The notes: generated from the letters alone by a model not told the origin. Shown: positions 40,506 through 52,053, counted from the stretch's first letter. The stretch is DNA of 64,000 bases from Gordonia effusa NBRC 100432 (GCF_000241305.1 NZ_BAEH01000050.1:1-64000); one strand, 5' to 3'. A program made the numbers and translations.

Positions 40506-42875
40506 CTACGCCGCTGACGTCACCCGATAGACGTCGTAGACACCCTCGACGTTGCGCACCACATTGAGCACGTGACCCAGGTGCTTCGGATCGCCCATCT
40601 CGAAGGTGAACTTACTGACGGCGACCCGATCGCGGCTCGTGGTCACCGATGCCGAGAGAATATTCACCCGCTCGTCGGCGAGTACTTTGGTCACATCGGA
40701 CAGCAGCCGATGCCGATCAAGTGCTTCGACCTGAATCGCCACCAGAAACACCGACGACGGCGATGGCGCCCAGGCGACGTCGATCAATCGCTCCGATTGT
40801 CCTTGCAGCGAACCAGCATTCGTGCAATCGGTCCGGTGCACGCTCACGCCGCCGCCGCGCGTGATGAATCCGAGAATCTCGTCGCCGGGCACCGGGGTAC
40901 AGCATTTGGCGAGTTTGATCAACACATTGTCGACGCCCTCGACCACGACACCGGCGTCGCCTCCCTGCCGTGGGCGCGATGGCATATTCGACGGCGTTGA
41001 CCGCTCGGCGATTTCGTCGGCGGCTTCGTCAATACCGCCGAGCAAAGCGACCAGCCGCGAGACTACATGCTTGGCCGACACCTGATTCTCGCCGACCGCC
41101 GAGTACAGCGCACTCACATCGACATAGCGCAATTCGTTGGCGACAGTTGCCATCGAATCGGCACTCATCAAGCGCTGCAACGGAAGTCCGCCGCGACGTA
41201 CCTCTTTCGCGATGGCGTCCTTGCCAGTCTCCAGCGCTTCTTCGCGCCGTTCCTTAGCGAACCACTGCCGGATCTTCGCCTTGGCGCGGGGCGACACCAC
41301 GAAACCCTGCCAGTCCTTCGACGGCCCGGCGTTGGGCGCCTTCGACGTGAAGACCTCGACCACTTCACCGTTGTCGAGGGTGCGCTCCAGCGCCACCAGC
41401 CGCCCGTTGACGCGGGCGCCGATACACCGGTGCCCGACTTCGGTGTGCACGGCGTAGGCGAAGTCGACCGGCGTCGAACCCGCCGGCAGAGTGATCACAT
41501 CGCCCTTGGGGGTGAACACGAAAATCTCTTTGACGGCGAGGTCGTAACGCAGAGACTCGAGGAATTCGCCCGGGTCGGCGGCTTCACGCTGCCAGTCGAG
41601 TAGTTGACGCATCCACGCCATGTCATCGATCTCGGCCGACTCGGCGCGCTTGGCGCCCTTGCCTTTCGACTTATAACCGCTCTCCTTATACCGCCAGTGG
41701 GCGGCGATACCGAACTCCGCGGTGCGGTGCATATCGCGCGTACGGATCTGCACTTCCAGCGGTTTGCCCTCGGGGCCGATCACGGTCGTGTGCAGCGACT
41801 GGTAGACGCCATAGCGTGGTTGCGCGATGTAATCCTTGAATCGGCCGGCCATCGGCTGCCACAGCGAATGCACCACGCCGACGGCGGCGTAACAGTCACG
41901 CACCTCGTCGCACAGAATGCGCATGCCGACGAGGTCATGGATATCGTCGAACTCACGACCTTTGACGATCATCTTCTGATAGATCGACCAATAGTGTTTC
42001 GGCCGTCCCTCGACGGTCGCAGTGATCCGTGAACCGCTCAGGGCGTTGTTGATATCGGCGCGCACCCGGGCGAGATAAGTGTCGCGCGACGGCGCCCGAT
42101 CGGCGACCAGACGCACGATCTCCTCGTAGCGCTTGGGATGCAAAATGGCGAACGCGAGATCTTCGAGTTCCCACTTAACCGTGGCCATGCCGAGCCGATG
42201 AGCAAGGGGCGCAATGACTTCCAGCGTTTCACGGGCCTTACGCGCCTGCTTCTCCGGCGGCAGGAATCGCATTGTGCGCATGTTGTGCAGCCGGTCGGCG
42301 ACCTTGATGACCAATACGCGGGGGTCGCGCGCCATCGCGATGACCATCTTGCGGATGGTCTCGGCTTCGGCGGCACTGCCCAATGCCACCTTGTCGAGTT
42401 TGGTCACACCGTCGACGAGATGAGCGACCTCCGGCCCGAAATCTGATTCGAGTTCGTCCAGGCCGTAGCCGGTGTCTTCGACGGTGTCGTGCAGTAGTGC
42501 GGCGACCAATGTCGTGGTGTCCATGCCGAGGTCGGCGAGGATGGTGGCCACCGCGAGCGGATGCGTGATGTACGGGTCGCCGGACTTCCGGAATTGCCCC
42601 TGATGCCGCTCGTCCGCGACGTCATAAGCCTGTTCGAGCAGTGCGGTGTTGGCCTTGGGATAGATCTCCCGATGCAGCGTGACCAGCGGTTCGAGCACCG
42701 GCCGCACCGTCGAGCGGGTGGCCGTCATCCGGCGGGCAAGCCGAGCGCGCACCCGGCGCGACGTCGAGGTGGTTGCCGCGATTTGCGCGCCCGCCCCGGT
42801 CGTGACCGCGGGTTCGGTCGGCGCGGCGCCCGATTTATCGGTGCGCGCCGAGGAGACATCCGACGTGTCAGTCAC
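40506..42875 (-). CDS. relA: Bifunctional (p)ppGpp synthetase/hydrolase (Rel)
   Basis: 789 residues from the GTG at 42875, with GAGGAGG seven bases upstream. Order: HD hydrolase (about 90-240, HDTVEDTG), synthetase domain (about 280-400, with FDDIHDLVG and YQSLHT), TGS (about 440-500), zinc-finger/helical region ([10 protein letters not shown]) and C-terminal ACT. Full set of residues for both activities, so it is the bifunctional actinobacterial Rel of the stringent response. Confidence 0.96.
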   Translation of the reverse strand: MTDTSDVSSARTDKSGAAPTEPAVTTGAGAQIAATTSTSRRVRARLARRMTATRSTVRPVLEPLVTLHREIYPKANTALLEQAYDVADERHQGQFRKSGDPYITHPLAVATILADLGMDTTTLVAALLHDTVEDTGYGLDELESDFGPEVAHLVDGVTKLDKVALGSAAEAETIRKMVIAMARDPRVLVIKVADRLHNMRTMRFLPPEKQARKARETLEVIAPLAHRLGMATVKWELEDLAFAILHPKRYEEIVRLVADRAPSRDTYLARVRADINNALSGSRITATVEGRPKHYWSIYQKMIVKGREFDDIHDLVGMRILCDEVRDCYAAVGVVHSLWQPMAGRFKDYIAQPRYGVYQSLHTTVIGPEGKPLEVQIRTRDMHRTAEFGIAAHWRYKESGYKSKGKGAKRAESAEIDDMAWMRQLLDWQREAADPGEFLESLRYDLAVKEIFVFTPKGDVITLPAGSTPVDFAYAVHTEVGHRCIGARVNGRLVALERTLDNGEVVEVFTSKAPNAGPSKDWQGFVVSPRAKAKIRQWFAKERREEALETGKDAIAKEVRRGGLPLQRLMSADSMATVANELRYVDVSALYSAVGENQVSAKHVVSRLVALLGGIDEAADEIAERSTPSNMPSRPRQGGDAGVVVEGVDNVLIKLAKCCTPVPGDEILGFITRGGGVSVHRTDCTNAGSLQGQSERLIDVAWAPSPSSVFLVAIQVEALDRHRLLSDVTKVLADERVNILSASVTTSRDRVAVSKFTFEMGDPKHLGHVLNVVRNVEGVYDVYRVTSAA

Positions 42876-42921
42876 GATGAACCTCCTCAGTGATAGCGAA
42901 CCAAGTTTAGTCTCGCATAGT

Positions 42922-43485
42922 TCAGTCAGTCGTAAGGGCGTGGACCACGGTCGCTTCGCCCAGTTCACGTCCCACCGCGGCGCGCCCGCCGAGACCCACC
43001 AGTTCCATGATGACCGCGATCGATGACACTGTCGCGCCGGCTCCGATGAGCAGCTGTGCAGCGGCTACAACGGTTCCGCCGGTGGCGAGTACGTCGTCGA
43101 CCAGCAACAGCCGACGTCCTTCCAACGCGATCGCGCTGGCAGGTATTTCCAACGCGGCGGTGCCATATTCCAGGTCATAGGTCCGTGCATGAACCGGCGG
43201 CGGCAGCTTGCCCGCCTTACGCACCGCAAGCACGCCGACACCCAGTTCCCGCGCGACGGCCCCGCCGAGCAGGAAGCCACGTGCGTCGATGCCGGCGACC
43301 AAATCGATCTCGCCGCAGCCATGCGTCAACGCGGTCACCACCGCCGCAAGCCCGGCGGGATCTGCCAGCACCGGCGTCAGATCCTTGAAATCGACGCCCG
43401 GCTTGGGAAAGTCCGGCACCAGCCGAGTGTGCGTATCGATTGCCGCGCGCGCCGCTGCCAGTGAGTCGGTCGTCGCGTCGGTCAT
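42922..43485 (-). CDS. apt: Adenine phosphoribosyltransferase
   Basis: 187 residues with the PRPP loop [13 protein letters not shown] at about 128-140 and GIDARGF near 65. Salvages adenine to AMP. Its ATG overlaps the stop of the SBP lipoprotein gene, and it lies just upstream of relA, as in M. tuberculosis Rv2584c. Confidence 0.94.
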   Translation of the reverse strand: MTDATTDSLAAARAAIDTHTRLVPDFPKPGVDFKDLTPVLADPAGLAAVVTALTHGCGEIDLVAGIDARGFLLGGAVARELGVGVLAVRKAGKLPPPVHARTYDLEYGTAALEIPASAIALEGRRLLLVDDVLATGGTVVAAAQLLIGAGATVSSIAVIMELVGLGGRAAVGRELGEATVVHALTTD

Positions 43486-45176
43486 TGCTTGCTCACTTTC
43501 CAGCGGTCCATATTCCAGCCGGTTCCGCTACGCGCGGCACTCGGTACGACGCTACCGACCGACGGCGCCAATCCCTGCTGACGCGGCGTCGCGAATAACG
43601 GGATCGATGCCATCTCGCGCCACGCCGCCGTCTCGATGGAGCGTGCCAGCCGCAACCTGTCTTCGGCATTCACGGTGACCGCGAGCTGGTCGATCGCCGC
43701 GCTGGTCGGCGGGTCGCGGAAATCACCGATATTCAGCGGATCGCCGCCGCGCAATTGATAGCTAGTTCGGGCGGAATCGTTGGCACCGGCCGCGGCGAAA
43801 CTAACACCGCTCGTGAGAACTAGCCCGTCGACGGTTCGGCCGAGGTCGCCCACCGTCGTTGTCGGCGACGCGGTGTCGGTCACGGTAATCCCAGCCTGTT
43901 TACATGATTCCGCGATCGCGGCGACCATCGCCTTATTCCGGCTGTCGCGCCCGCGATATGCCAGTCGGATCTTCAGCGGTCGTTGCGCGGCGAGTTGCCG
44001 CGTTCGCGGCAGGTCGGCGCGCTGATACCGCTTGCCGAACTCGCCGTTGATCGCCGAACCGAGCGTGTCCGCCGGTGACAGGAACCGCAAATTCCATAGC
44101 TGCGCACTGGCACCGAATCTGCGCGTGAGGTCGTCGCGGGGCACACATGACGCAAATGCGTGTCGCGCAACGGCATTCGCGAACACTCCACTGGTACTCA
44201 GGACGATTTCGTCGACTCCCAACGCACGGCGGGGATCAGCGACCTTCACATTCGCGGGCCGCAATTGATCGGCTACCGGTTTGCCATCGCGCTCGGCGAG
44301 AGTCCCATCGGCGATGTCGACGACGTCGAACCCGCCCGGAAAATTTTCCGGTGATGATGTACTCCACACGACGACCCGGTCGGTGCTCGCCGGATCACCC
44401 CACCATTTCTCGTTGCGGGTGAGGACCAAACCTCCCTCGCTGGTGAATGAATCGACCTTGTACGGCCCCGACGACACCAGCAGTTTGGGATCTACCGCCC
44501 CGGGACGCAATGTAAACCCGGTGTTCCAGGCCTTCGCGAGTTTCGCAATGACATCGCGATTGTTGGACTGTATCGGCTTGACGACATCGGCGACGCCAGC
44601 TTGACGCGCGACGACATGACTCGGCATCAATGTGCCTGCGCCGAATAACCCAAGCCAGTCGCGGTAATCGCGGCCTTTGGCGAAGGTGACCGTCGCGGTG
44701 CGAGCGCCCGCGGTGCAGTCGACGTTGGCGATATCGCGGTACCCGGCGGTCGTGGCCGGCGCGAAGTCGCTAAATCGTCCGCTCTGCGCCGCCCAGGACA
44801 ACAGCAGGTCGTCGCAGGTGATCGCATCCCCGTCGGAGAAGACCGCCTTGGGATTGAAGTCGTAGCGCACGGTCAGTGACGGCCCCGGTACGACACTCGC
44901 GGTACCGATGTCGTGGTCGGGAATGACCTGACCGGATGCCCCCAGAAAACTGAAGCCAGGAAGCACCCGCGCGAACGCCATCAACACGCCGTCGGCGTTG
45001 CCGGACACCGTATTCGGGTTATAGGTACTGATCCGAGCATCGACGAGGTAGTTAATCGTCGGCGGTGTGTCATCACCGCACGCGGTCACCAGACCCAGGC
45101 CGGCGACCACGCTCGCCGCGAAGGTCGCGGCGCGCAACGCACGACGACCGCGTCGGCCTTTTGAAATGCTGTGCAC
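43482..45176 (-). CDS. ABC transporter substrate-binding lipoprotein (family 5)
   Basis: About 564 residues from the GTG at 45176, 10 bases after the secF stop; the ribosome binding site is weak, so coupling to secF is likely. Signal peptide with basic KGRRGRRALR, hydrophobic core and lipobox GLVTAC. The rest is an SBP_bac_5-like peptide/oligopeptide-binding fold (INYLVDARISTYNPNTVSG near the N-terminus). No permease genes are adjacent; the same orphan lipoprotein lies between secF and apt in M. tuberculosis (Rv2585c). Confidence 0.9.
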   Translation of the reverse strand: MHSISKGRRGRRALRAATFAASVVAGLGLVTACGDDTPPTINYLVDARISTYNPNTVSGNADGVLMAFARVLPGFSFLGASGQVIPDHDIGTASVVPGPSLTVRYDFNPKAVFSDGDAITCDDLLLSWAAQSGRFSDFAPATTAGYRDIANVDCTAGARTATVTFAKGRDYRDWLGLFGAGTLMPSHVVARQAGVADVVKPIQSNNRDVIAKLAKAWNTGFTLRPGAVDPKLLVSSGPYKVDSFTSEGGLVLTRNEKWWGDPASTDRVVVWSTSSPENFPGGFDVVDIADGTLAERDGKPVADQLRPANVKVADPRRALGVDEIVLSTSGVFANAVARHAFASCVPRDDLTRRFGASAQLWNLRFLSPADTLGSAINGEFGKRYQRADLPRTRQLAAQRPLKIRLAYRGRDSRNKAMVAAIAESCKQAGITVTDTASPTTTVGDLGRTVDGLVLTSGVSFAAAGANDSARTSYQLRGGDPLNIGDFRDPPTSAAIDQLAVTVNAEDRLRLARSIETAAWREMASIPLFATPRQQGLAPSVGSVVPSAARSGTGWNMDRWKVSKQ

Positions 45177-45186
45177 GTCAGTGAGG

Positions 45187-46533
45187 TTAACGTGCCCGAC
45201 GACGTTTTCCGGCCGGACTCGCGGCGCTGCCCGACTTGCGAGCCGCAGAACGGTCACCCGACACAACCGCAGCGGCGGCCACCGGCTCGCCGGAGTCGAT
45301 GCGCGCACGCCGCTCGAGTACTCGCCGAGTGTGCTTACCGATGTCGTCGCGACGCTCCTTCAACGTCACCAGCAACGGTGCCGCGAGGAAGATCGAGGAG
45401 TAGGCACCAACCACGACGCCGACCAACTGAATCAGCGCCAGGTCTTTCAACGTGCCGACGCCCAGCATCCAGACCGCGATCACCATCAGCGCAATAATCG
45501 GCAGCACCGAGATAACCGTGGTGTTGATCGAACGCATCAACGTCTGGTTGACGGCGAGGTTGGCCTGTTCAGCGTAGGTACGTCGGGTCGTCGACAACAC
45601 CGATCGAGTGTTCTCGGCGACCTTGTCGAATACCACGACGGTGTCGTACAACGAGAAGCCCAGAATGGTCAGCAGACCGATGACGGTCGCCGGGGTAACT
45701 TCCCAACCGACAAGCGAGTACACACCGGCGGTACAGACGATGTCGAAGAACAATGACACCAACGCGGCGATCGACATCTCACGGTCGAACCGCACGGCGA
45801 TGTACACCGTGACCACCAGCAGGAAGACCGCCAAGGCGATCAACATCTTCTCGGTGATCTCCCGGCCCCAGGTGGAACTGACATCCGACACCGAAATTTC
45901 GGCTCGGGTCAGTTCCGGGCCGAATTTGGCTGCCAAGGCATTTTCGATGTTGCGGTTCTCATCGGGCGACAATGTCTCGGTGCGCACGACAATGGTCTGG
46001 CTAGCGCCGGTTCCGGCGGTCTGCACCGACTCGGGTGACTCACCGAGCGCCGTGGAGAACACTTCGGATACCGACTCGGTGGTCACCGCCGACGACGACG
46101 GAACTGAGATTTGGGTGCCACCCTCGAAGTCGATACCGAAGGTGAACTGTCGCGTCGCGATGGACAGGATCGAAATCGCGATGATGACCGCGGTGACGAT
46201 GTACCACATCTTCCGCTTGCCAACGACCTCGAACGCGCCGGTACCGGTGTACAACCGGGACAGGAATGAGCGACGCTCGTCGGCGACGTAATCCGCGTCG
46301 GGTGCCGACGTCGCGGGTGATACCTCGGCGTCGGACAGCTCCGACGTCGCGTCAACCGAGGGATTCTCGACAGCCGTTTCGGTGCCCGCCTCACCCGCGG
46401 CGGCCTCAAGGGGCTGACGTGCGCGGCGGCCGGTCTTCTTGATCGGAACCCGCGGCGGGGGGTTCTTACCCTTGCCGCCCGCGCGACCGGTCAGGCTGTC
46501 GTTGGATTCAAATCCCTTGCTGGAGAAACTCAT
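45187..46533 (-). CDS. secF: Protein translocase subunit SecF
   Basis: 448 residues, six transmembrane segments in RND/SecF order. The core includes FGIDFEGGTQISV and SLYDTVVVFDKVAENTR. Extra hydrophilic N-terminal tail (about 90 residues, basic then acidic) and a basic C-terminal tail. Works with SecD and YajC to pull secreted proteins by proton motive force. Overlaps secD. Confidence 0.96.
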   Translation of the reverse strand: MSFSSKGFESNDSLTGRAGGKGKNPPPRVPIKKTGRRARQPLEAAAGEAGTETAVENPSVDATSELSDAEVSPATSAPDADYVADERRSFLSRLYTGTGAFEVVGKRKMWYIVTAVIIAISILSIATRQFTFGIDFEGGTQISVPSSSAVTTESVSEVFSTALGESPESVQTAGTGASQTIVVRTETLSPDENRNIENALAAKFGPELTRAEISVSDVSSTWGREITEKMLIALAVFLLVVTVYIAVRFDREMSIAALVSLFFDIVCTAGVYSLVGWEVTPATVIGLLTILGFSLYDTVVVFDKVAENTRSVLSTTRRTYAEQANLAVNQTLMRSINTTVISVLPIIALMVIAVWMLGVGTLKDLALIQLVGVVVGAYSSIFLAAPLLVTLKERRDDIGKHTRRVLERRARIDSGEPVAAAAVVSGDRSAARKSGSAASPAGKRRRAR

Positions 46534-48173
46534 CGCTTCGCCCCCTCGTTCTGCGCCGCGGCGTTCTGATCGGCGGCGTGCCGCGCGACTGCCTTGCGAC
46601 GCGCCTCACGTCGAGAGCGGGCCACTTCGCTGACCGCGCCCAGACCGTTGACACTCGGACGTGACAGGAATTCCGAACGGGTCGCCAGGACCACGAGCGG
46701 ATGGGTGACCAGGAAGACGATCACAACGTCGAGGATCGTAGTGAGGCCGAGCGTGAACGCGAAGCCTCGGACCTCTCCGACGGCCAGCGCGTAGATGACC
46801 ACGGCGGCGATCAAACTGACGGCGTTACCCGTCCACACGGTTCGGCGGGCGCTGACCCAACCGCGCGGCACCGATGATCTGAATGTGCGACCGTCGCGTA
46901 TCTCGTCCTTGATGCGTTCGAAGTACACAACGAAGGAGTCTGCGGTCATACCGATACCGATGATCAGACCGGCGATGCCGGCAAGGTCAAGGGTGAATCC
47001 GATCCACCGACCGAGCAGCACGATGATGCCGTAGACCATCGCGCCGGCCAGAATCAACGACGCGATACTCAAGAAACCGAGCATGCGGTAATAGGCCAAC
47101 GCGTAGATCGCGACGGCGATCAAACCAACCAGGCCAGCGATGAGACCGGCTTTCAGCGAAGCCAATCCCAGTGTCGCGGAAACACTTTCGGTGTCAGACG
47201 ACTTGAACGACAACGGCAGCGAACCGTATTTGAGAATATTCGCGAGGTCGTCGGCTTCGGTCTGCGTGAAGTTGCCCGAGATCTCAGTACTCGGCGTGGT
47301 GATGGCACCGTTAATCTGTGGCGCCGACACCACCCGCGAATCGAGGGTGAACGCTGTCTGCTTGCCGGTGTTCTGACCGGTGTACTTGGGCCAGAAATCC
47401 CGAGCGGCGCCCTTGAACTCGACGTTGACTACCCAGCGACCAGACTGTGATGACAACACCGACGACGCCGTCTTCACGTCACGACCGTCGATTATCTGCG
47501 GCCCGAGCAGATAGACCTCTTTGCCGTCTTGGGAACAGGAGACCAGATACTGATCAGAGAGGTCGTTACCCAGAAGCGGATCGCTGGAGTCCGTTGAGCA
47601 GTCGACCTTAGTCATCTGCGCTCGCAGTTCGGCCAGTCGCGCCTCTGTGGCGTTCGCCGGAGCCTGTCGCAACTTCCGCTGCTCGGCGATCTGGCGTGCC
47701 GTCTCCTCGGATACCGATGTATCGGTGTTCTTGGGGGCGGGCGGCTTTGCCTTCTGCGGCGTCGCCGGGACAGAGCCCTCTACCGGCCGGACATAGAGCC
47801 GCGCGGTCTGACCGAGCGTTTGTGCCTGTCTGCCGTCTTCCCCGGGAACCGTGATGATCAGATTGTCACCATTGATGACGACCTCGGACCCAGCGACACC
47901 ACGCGCGTTGACACGGGTCTCGATGATCTGTTTTGCCTGATCAAGCTGCTCCTTGGTCGGCTTCTTGCCGTCCTCGGTCCGCGCGGTCAGCGTGACTCGG
48001 GTGCCGCCCTGCAGGTCGATGCCAAGTTTCGGCTCGAACGACCCGCCGCCGGTAAACGCGATCAGACCGTAAACCACGGCCAATAGAACGAAGAAGGCGA
48101 GCAGCGGTTGCCACGGTGGAACTTCGCGGCCCGGCGCGGACCGCTTTGCCGTTGCCCGGCGGGGAGTAGTCAC
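46530..48173 (-). CDS. secD: Protein translocase subunit SecD
   Basis: 547 residues from a GTG. First transmembrane segment at about 22-44, large periplasmic-side domain (FEPKLGIDLQGGTRVTL, then about 60-330), and five more segments with ADSFVVYFERIKDEIRDGRT. Contains a linker with PATPQKAKPPAPKNTD, low complexity. Partner of SecF, 122 bases after yajC. Confidence 0.96.
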   Translation of the reverse strand: MTTPRRATAKRSAPGREVPPWQPLLAFFVLLAVVYGLIAFTGGGSFEPKLGIDLQGGTRVTLTARTEDGKKPTKEQLDQAKQIIETRVNARGVAGSEVVINGDNLIITVPGEDGRQAQTLGQTARLYVRPVEGSVPATPQKAKPPAPKNTDTSVSEETARQIAEQRKLRQAPANATEARLAELRAQMTKVDCSTDSSDPLLGNDLSDQYLVSCSQDGKEVYLLGPQIIDGRDVKTASSVLSSQSGRWVVNVEFKGAARDFWPKYTGQNTGKQTAFTLDSRVVSAPQINGAITTPSTEISGNFTQTEADDLANILKYGSLPLSFKSSDTESVSATLGLASLKAGLIAGLVGLIAVAIYALAYYRMLGFLSIASLILAGAMVYGIIVLLGRWIGFTLDLAGIAGLIIGIGMTADSFVVYFERIKDEIRDGRTFRSSVPRGWVSARRTVWTGNAVSLIAAVVIYALAVGEVRGFAFTLGLTTILDVVIVFLVTHPLVVLATRSEFLSRPSVNGLGAVSEVARSRREARRKAVARHAADQNAAAQNEGAKR

Positions 48174-48230
48174 GGTTGTTCAGGTCTCCTCGGTACGGAC
48201 AGCATCGCTAGGGGCGTCCGATTTTGTGCC

Positions 48231-48254
48231 GATAGTCGCAGGTCAGCGACTATC
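48231..48254. terminator. Small hairpin between yajC and secD
   Basis: GATAGTCGC and GCGACTATC form a 9-bp stem with a six-base loop; one bulge allows a CCG/CGG extension. No T run follows. It might attenuate read-through from yajC or stabilise the mRNA end. Confidence 0.4.
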
Positions 48255-48295
48255 CGGTGACGCCGGTTGGCGCCAGGGTAGTCAATACCGACCAA

Positions 48296-48727
48296 TCACT
48301 TCTCGTCGGCTGGCTTGTCCGTCGTGTCTTTCTCGAGCGACGGCACGTCCGACGACCCATCCTCGGGAGCGTCTTTGATCAGGCTCGGACCGTCGACTGC
48401 GGTGTCCTCATCTGCCTCGTCGTCGTTTTCATCGAGCAAAGCGCCCGGATAGGTGGCGGCAGCGTCCTCGGTGAGCACGACCTCGCGAATGGCCAGCTTG
48501 TTCCAGCGGGTCACGACGCCGGGAGCGATCTCCACGTCGACACTGTCACTGTTGGTATCGATCACGGTGCCGTACAGACCCGAAGTGAGCTGGACACGAG
48601 CGCCGGTGGTCGCCGAACTCTGCATCTCCTGGACCTCGGCCATGCGCTTCTTCTGCTTACGAATGCTGAGGTACATGAACCCGCCCAGCAGTACGAGCAG
48701 AATCGGGAAGAGTAGTTCCGAACCCAT
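48296..48727 (-). CDS. yajC: Sec translocase auxiliary subunit YajC
   Basis: 143 residues. One N-terminal transmembrane helix (about 3-20, LLFPILLVLLGGFMYLSI), then KQKKRMAEVQEMQ and the YajC beta domain (VQLTSGLYGTVIDTNSDSV). The C-terminal 50 residues are highly acidic (DENDDEADEDTAVD), common in actinobacteria. Upstream of secD and secF. Confidence 0.94.
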   Translation of the reverse strand: MGSELLFPILLVLLGGFMYLSIRKQKKRMAEVQEMQSSATTGARVQLTSGLYGTVIDTNSDSVDVEIAPGVVTRWNKLAIREVVLTEDAAATYPGALLDENDDEADEDTAVDGPSLIKDAPEDGSSDVPSLEKDTTDKPADEK

Positions 48728-48848
48728 GATGTTCTAATCAGTCCTCAAGCAGTTGGAGTCAGGGCATACGACAACGACATGCGTTGTGCACGGACTCCAG
48801 TGTGCCATGACGGGCACCGATGATGTCGCATGCGCCCTGTCAGGCGTA

Positions 48849-49946
48849 CTACACGTCGTCGTCGAATAGCGTGGTCGTCTGGTCTTCGCGGCTCCGCACG
48901 CCCCAGCTGGCGTTCAGCGCGCCGGCCGGCGGCGTCAACCCCAGATGATGCCAGGCCGCCGCCGTAGCGACCCGACCGCGAGGTGTTCGAGCCATCATGC
49001 CCGCGCGGACGAGAAATGGTTCACACACCTCTTCGACGGTCGCCGGTTCCTCGCCGACCGCGACCGCCAGCGTCGACACACCGACCGGTCCCCCGCCGAA
49101 TCCGCGCACCAGCGAACCCAATACCGCCCGGTCTAGCCGATCGAGCCCGAGTTCGTCGACGTCGTAGACCTGCAGTGCGGCCTGTGCGATCGCGACGGTA
49201 ATAATGCCGTCGGCACGTACCTCAGCGAAGTCGCGCACTCGACGCAGCAGCCGGTTGGCGATGCGCGGCGTGCCACGCGAGCGGCTGGCGATCTCCGCCG
49301 CCGACACCGCGTCGATCTCAATACCGAGAATCCGTGCCGAGCGGGTAAGGACCTGAACCAATTCCGACGTCTCGTAGAACTCCATATGCGCGGTGAAACC
49401 GAAGCGATCCCTCAGCGGGCCGGTCAACGAGCCGGACCGTGTTGTGGCTCCTACCAGCGTGAATGGCGCGACGTCGAGCGGAATGGAGGTAGCCCCCGGC
49501 CCCTTTCCGACCACAACGTCGACGCGGAAATCTTCCATCGCGAGATACAGCATCTCTTCGGCGGGTCGCGCGATCCGATGAATCTCGTCGATGAACAGCA
49601 CGTCGCCCTCGATGAGGTTCGAGAGCATCGCGGCCAGGTCACCCGCCCGCTCAAGCGCGGGGCCGGAGGTGACGCGGATGGCGGAGCCCATCTCACTGGC
49701 GATGATCATTGCCAGTGACGTCTTGCCAAGGCCCGGTGGACCCGATAGCAGGATGTGGTCCGGGGTGCCTCCGCGCCCCTTCGCGCCATGCAGAACCAGT
49801 TCGAGCTGTTCGCGCACCTTAGGCTGACCGATGAAATCCGAGAGCGATCTCGGGCGCAGGTTAGCGTCGAGATCACCATCGGAGTTGACTCGACCCGCAT
49901 TAACCGTGCGATCTGACCAGGTGTCGTCGTCAGGTGCGACGTCCAT
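48849..49946 (-). CDS. ruvB: Holliday junction helicase RuvB
   Basis: 365 residues. AAA+ motor: Walker [12 protein letters not shown] (about 69-79), Walker B FIDEIHR, arginine-finger region, and C-terminal winged helix. First Met overlaps the ruvA stop. Drives branch migration with RuvA. Confidence 0.97.
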   Translation of the reverse strand: MDVAPDDDTWSDRTVNAGRVNSDGDLDANLRPRSLSDFIGQPKVREQLELVLHGAKGRGGTPDHILLSGPPGLGKTSLAMIIASEMGSAIRVTSGPALERAGDLAAMLSNLIEGDVLFIDEIHRIARPAEEMLYLAMEDFRVDVVVGKGPGATSIPLDVAPFTLVGATTRSGSLTGPLRDRFGFTAHMEFYETSELVQVLTRSARILGIEIDAVSAAEIASRSRGTPRIANRLLRRVRDFAEVRADGIITVAIAQAALQVYDVDELGLDRLDRAVLGSLVRGFGGGPVGVSTLAVAVGEEPATVEEVCEPFLVRAGMMARTPRGRVATAAAWHHLGLTPPAGALNASWGVRSREDQTTTLFDDDV

Positions 49947-50551
49947 CAGCGACTACTCCCCTTACCCAGCATTGACAGTCCCGCCCGTAAGGCGAGCGCG
50001 GAGTCGGCCTCCGGCGTTTCGGCCAGCACGGCCGCGACGGCCTTCTCTGCCGATGCGAGCGGAAAGCCAAGTCCCACAAGCGCTTCGGTGACCTGCTCGG
50101 CCACCGATCCAACTGGGGTGGCGATCGATCCGGGCAGCCCGGACGATGCCACGGCGGCCACTTTGTCGCGTAATTCGACGACCAGCCGCTCAGCCACCCG
50201 TTTACCGATACCCGGCACCGTGGTCAACGCCTTCACATCCGACTCGGACAGCGCCCGGCGCAATGCTTCCGGTTCCAGGACCGCCAGAGTCGCCATCGCC
50301 AACCTCGGCCCGACGCCCGTCACCGTCTGCAACAGCCCGAATAGATCGCGCGACTCGGGATCGGTGAAGCCGTACAGCGTCATCGAATCCTCGCGCACGA
50401 TCATCGCGGTCAGTAGGGTCACCTCCGCGCCACGATGTACCGACGACAGCGTCGGCGGGGTCACCAGCACCCGGTATCCGACACCGGCGCAGTCGACGAC
50501 GACGTGGTCGAGCGCGACGTCCATGACCGGACCTCTCACTGCCGCAATCAC
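49946..50551 (-). CDS. ruvA: Holliday junction-binding protein RuvA
   Basis: 201 residues. N-terminal OB fold, two helix-hairpin-helix motifs ([14 protein letters not shown] and [16 protein letters not shown]), acidic linker and C-terminal domain that contacts RuvB. Overlaps ruvC (ATGA-type) and ruvB. Confidence 0.96.
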   Translation of the reverse strand: MIAAVRGPVMDVALDHVVVDCAGVGYRVLVTPPTLSSVHRGAEVTLLTAMIVREDSMTLYGFTDPESRDLFGLLQTVTGVGPRLAMATLAVLEPEALRRALSESDVKALTTVPGIGKRVAERLVVELRDKVAAVASSGLPGSIATPVGSVAEQVTEALVGLGFPLASAEKAVAAVLAETPEADSALALRAGLSMLGKGSSR

Positions 50552-51126
50552 TTTCGTACCTCCTGAGCCGCTGCACGCGCCTGCGCGATGCGTTGTTGGT
50601 GATGACGTTGAGCCGCTTTCGCTCGACGTTCGGCCTCAGCCATCCGTTCCAGCATGGGCCCGCGCCAGCAGTGGGTGATCGCCAGCGCAAGCGCGTCAGC
50701 GGCATCGGCTGGCCGCGGCCTGGTCTGCATCCCGAGAATTCGCGTCACCATCGAGGTCACCTGCGCCTTGTCCGCCCTACCCGAACCGGTCACCGCGGCC
50801 TTGACCTCCGACGGAGTGTGGAATCGAACCGGGATCTCGTTCTGCGCCGCCGCGAGTGCGACGACTCCCGCGGCTTGCGCGGTCCCCATCGCGGTCGACA
50901 CCTGGTTCTGCGCGAACACCCGCTCGACCGCGACGACGTCGGGGTGATGCGTATTGATCCAGTGAACCGCCGCGGTATGTACCGCCAGCAGCCGGTCCGC
51001 GAGATCCATATCCGATGGCGTGCGCACCACATCGACGTCGAGCGCGACAACCGATCGTCCCGCACCCGACTCGACGAGAGCGATACCGCACCTGGTTAGG
51101 CCGGGATCAACACCCATGACCCGCAC
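50548..51126 (-). CDS. ruvC: Holliday junction resolvase RuvC
   Basis: 192 residues. RNase H fold with catalytic Asp in [10 protein letters not shown], Glu in VAVERVF and Asp pair in [13 protein letters not shown]. Heads ruvC-ruvA-ruvB. The Arg/Gln-rich C-terminal tail is an actinobacterial extension. Confidence 0.96.
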   Translation of the reverse strand: MRVMGVDPGLTRCGIALVESGAGRSVVALDVDVVRTPSDMDLADRLLAVHTAAVHWINTHHPDVVAVERVFAQNQVSTAMGTAQAAGVVALAAAQNEIPVRFHTPSEVKAAVTGSGRADKAQVTSMVTRILGMQTRPRPADAADALALAITHCWRGPMLERMAEAERRAKAAQRHHQQRIAQARAAAQEVRK

Positions 51127-51244
51127 ACCACACCTCCGACGACTCCAAAGCGAACAGCTGTTCGAGAGTCTAGCGGGTGGGTGCGACAGCGACCGGCAGC
51201 AACACGCACTGCATATCCGGACGCACCCAAATCTGCCGACGCAA

Positions 51245-51276
51245 GGACAATCTGCCGTCGCGACGGCAGATTGTCC
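51245..51276. terminator. Perfect 32-bp palindrome after yebC
   Basis: Each 16-base half (GGACAATCTGCCGTCG) is the exact complement of the other. It begins 21 bases after the yebC stop, within the 171-base gap before ruvC. Probable terminator; a weaker AAATCTGCCGACG half copy lies just upstream on the plus strand. Nothing else is seen in this gap. Confidence 0.7.
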
Positions 51277-51297
51277 AAGATTGAGTAGGTTGTGTCG

Positions 51298-52053
51298 CTA
51301 GTCCGCGTCGAGTTCGGCGAGCACGTCGTCGCTGATGTCGACATTGCTGTAGACATTCTGGACGTCGTCGGAATCCTCGAGGGCATCGATCAGTTTGAAG
51401 ACTTTACGCGCGCCATCGGCGTCGACCGGCACCTCGACCGATGCACGGAAGTCTGCTTCGGCGGACTCGTAGTCGATGCCGGCCTCCTGCAGCGCGGTGC
51501 GTACCGCGACGAGATCTGTTGGCTCGGAGACAACTTCGAAAGTATCGCCGAGGTCGTTAACCTCCTCGGCACCGGCATCGAGCACGGCCATCAAGATGTC
51601 ATCCTCGGTCTGATCACCCTTCTCCAGGGTCACCACGCCGCGGCGAGTGAACAGATACGCGACCGATCCGGGGTCGGCCATATTGCCGCCGTTGCGAGTC
51701 ATCGCGGTTCGGACCTCGCCCGCCGCTCGATTGCGATTGTCGGTGAGGCATTCGATCAGTACCGCAACACCATTGGGGCCATACCCCTCATAGGTGATGG
51801 TCTGCCAGTCGGCGCCGCCAGCCTCTTCACCGCCGCCGCGCTTGCGGGCACGTTCGATGTTGTCGTTGGGAACCGACGACTTCTTCGCCTTCTGAATCGC
51901 GTCGTACAACGTGGGGTTGCCAGCGGGGTCACCACCACCGGTACGGGCCGCGACCTCGATGTTCTTGACCAACTTCGCGAACATCTTGCCGCGCTTGGCA
52001 TCGATGGCCGCCTTCTTGTGTTTGGTCGTGGCCCACTTGGAATGTCCACTCAT
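51298..52053 (-). CDS. YebC/PmpR-family transcription/translation regulator
   Basis: 251 residues from the ATG at 52053 ([20 protein letters not shown]), preceded by GGGAAGG; upstream in-frame codons are not needed. Three-domain YebC fold. Members act as transcriptional regulators or as factors that help ribosomes through difficult peptide stretches. Between pdxT and ruvC as in M. tuberculosis (Rv2603c). Confidence 0.95.
   Translation of the reverse strand: MSGHSKWATTKHKKAAIDAKRGKMFAKLVKNIEVAARTGGGDPAGNPTLYDAIQKAKKSSVPNDNIERARKRGGGEEAGGADWQTITYEGYGPNGVAVLIECLTDNRNRAAGEVRTAMTRNGGNMADPGSVAYLFTRRGVVTLEKGDQTEDDILMAVLDAGAEEVNDLGDTFEVVSEPTDLVAVRTALQEAGIDYESAEADFRASVEVPVDADGARKVFKLIDALEDSDDVQNVYSNVDISDDVLAELDAD

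Noticed and set aside
45176-45308. Longer N-terminus for the SBP lipoprotein.
   Set aside because: The extra codons overlap secF in another frame and would put 40 residues before the signal peptide.
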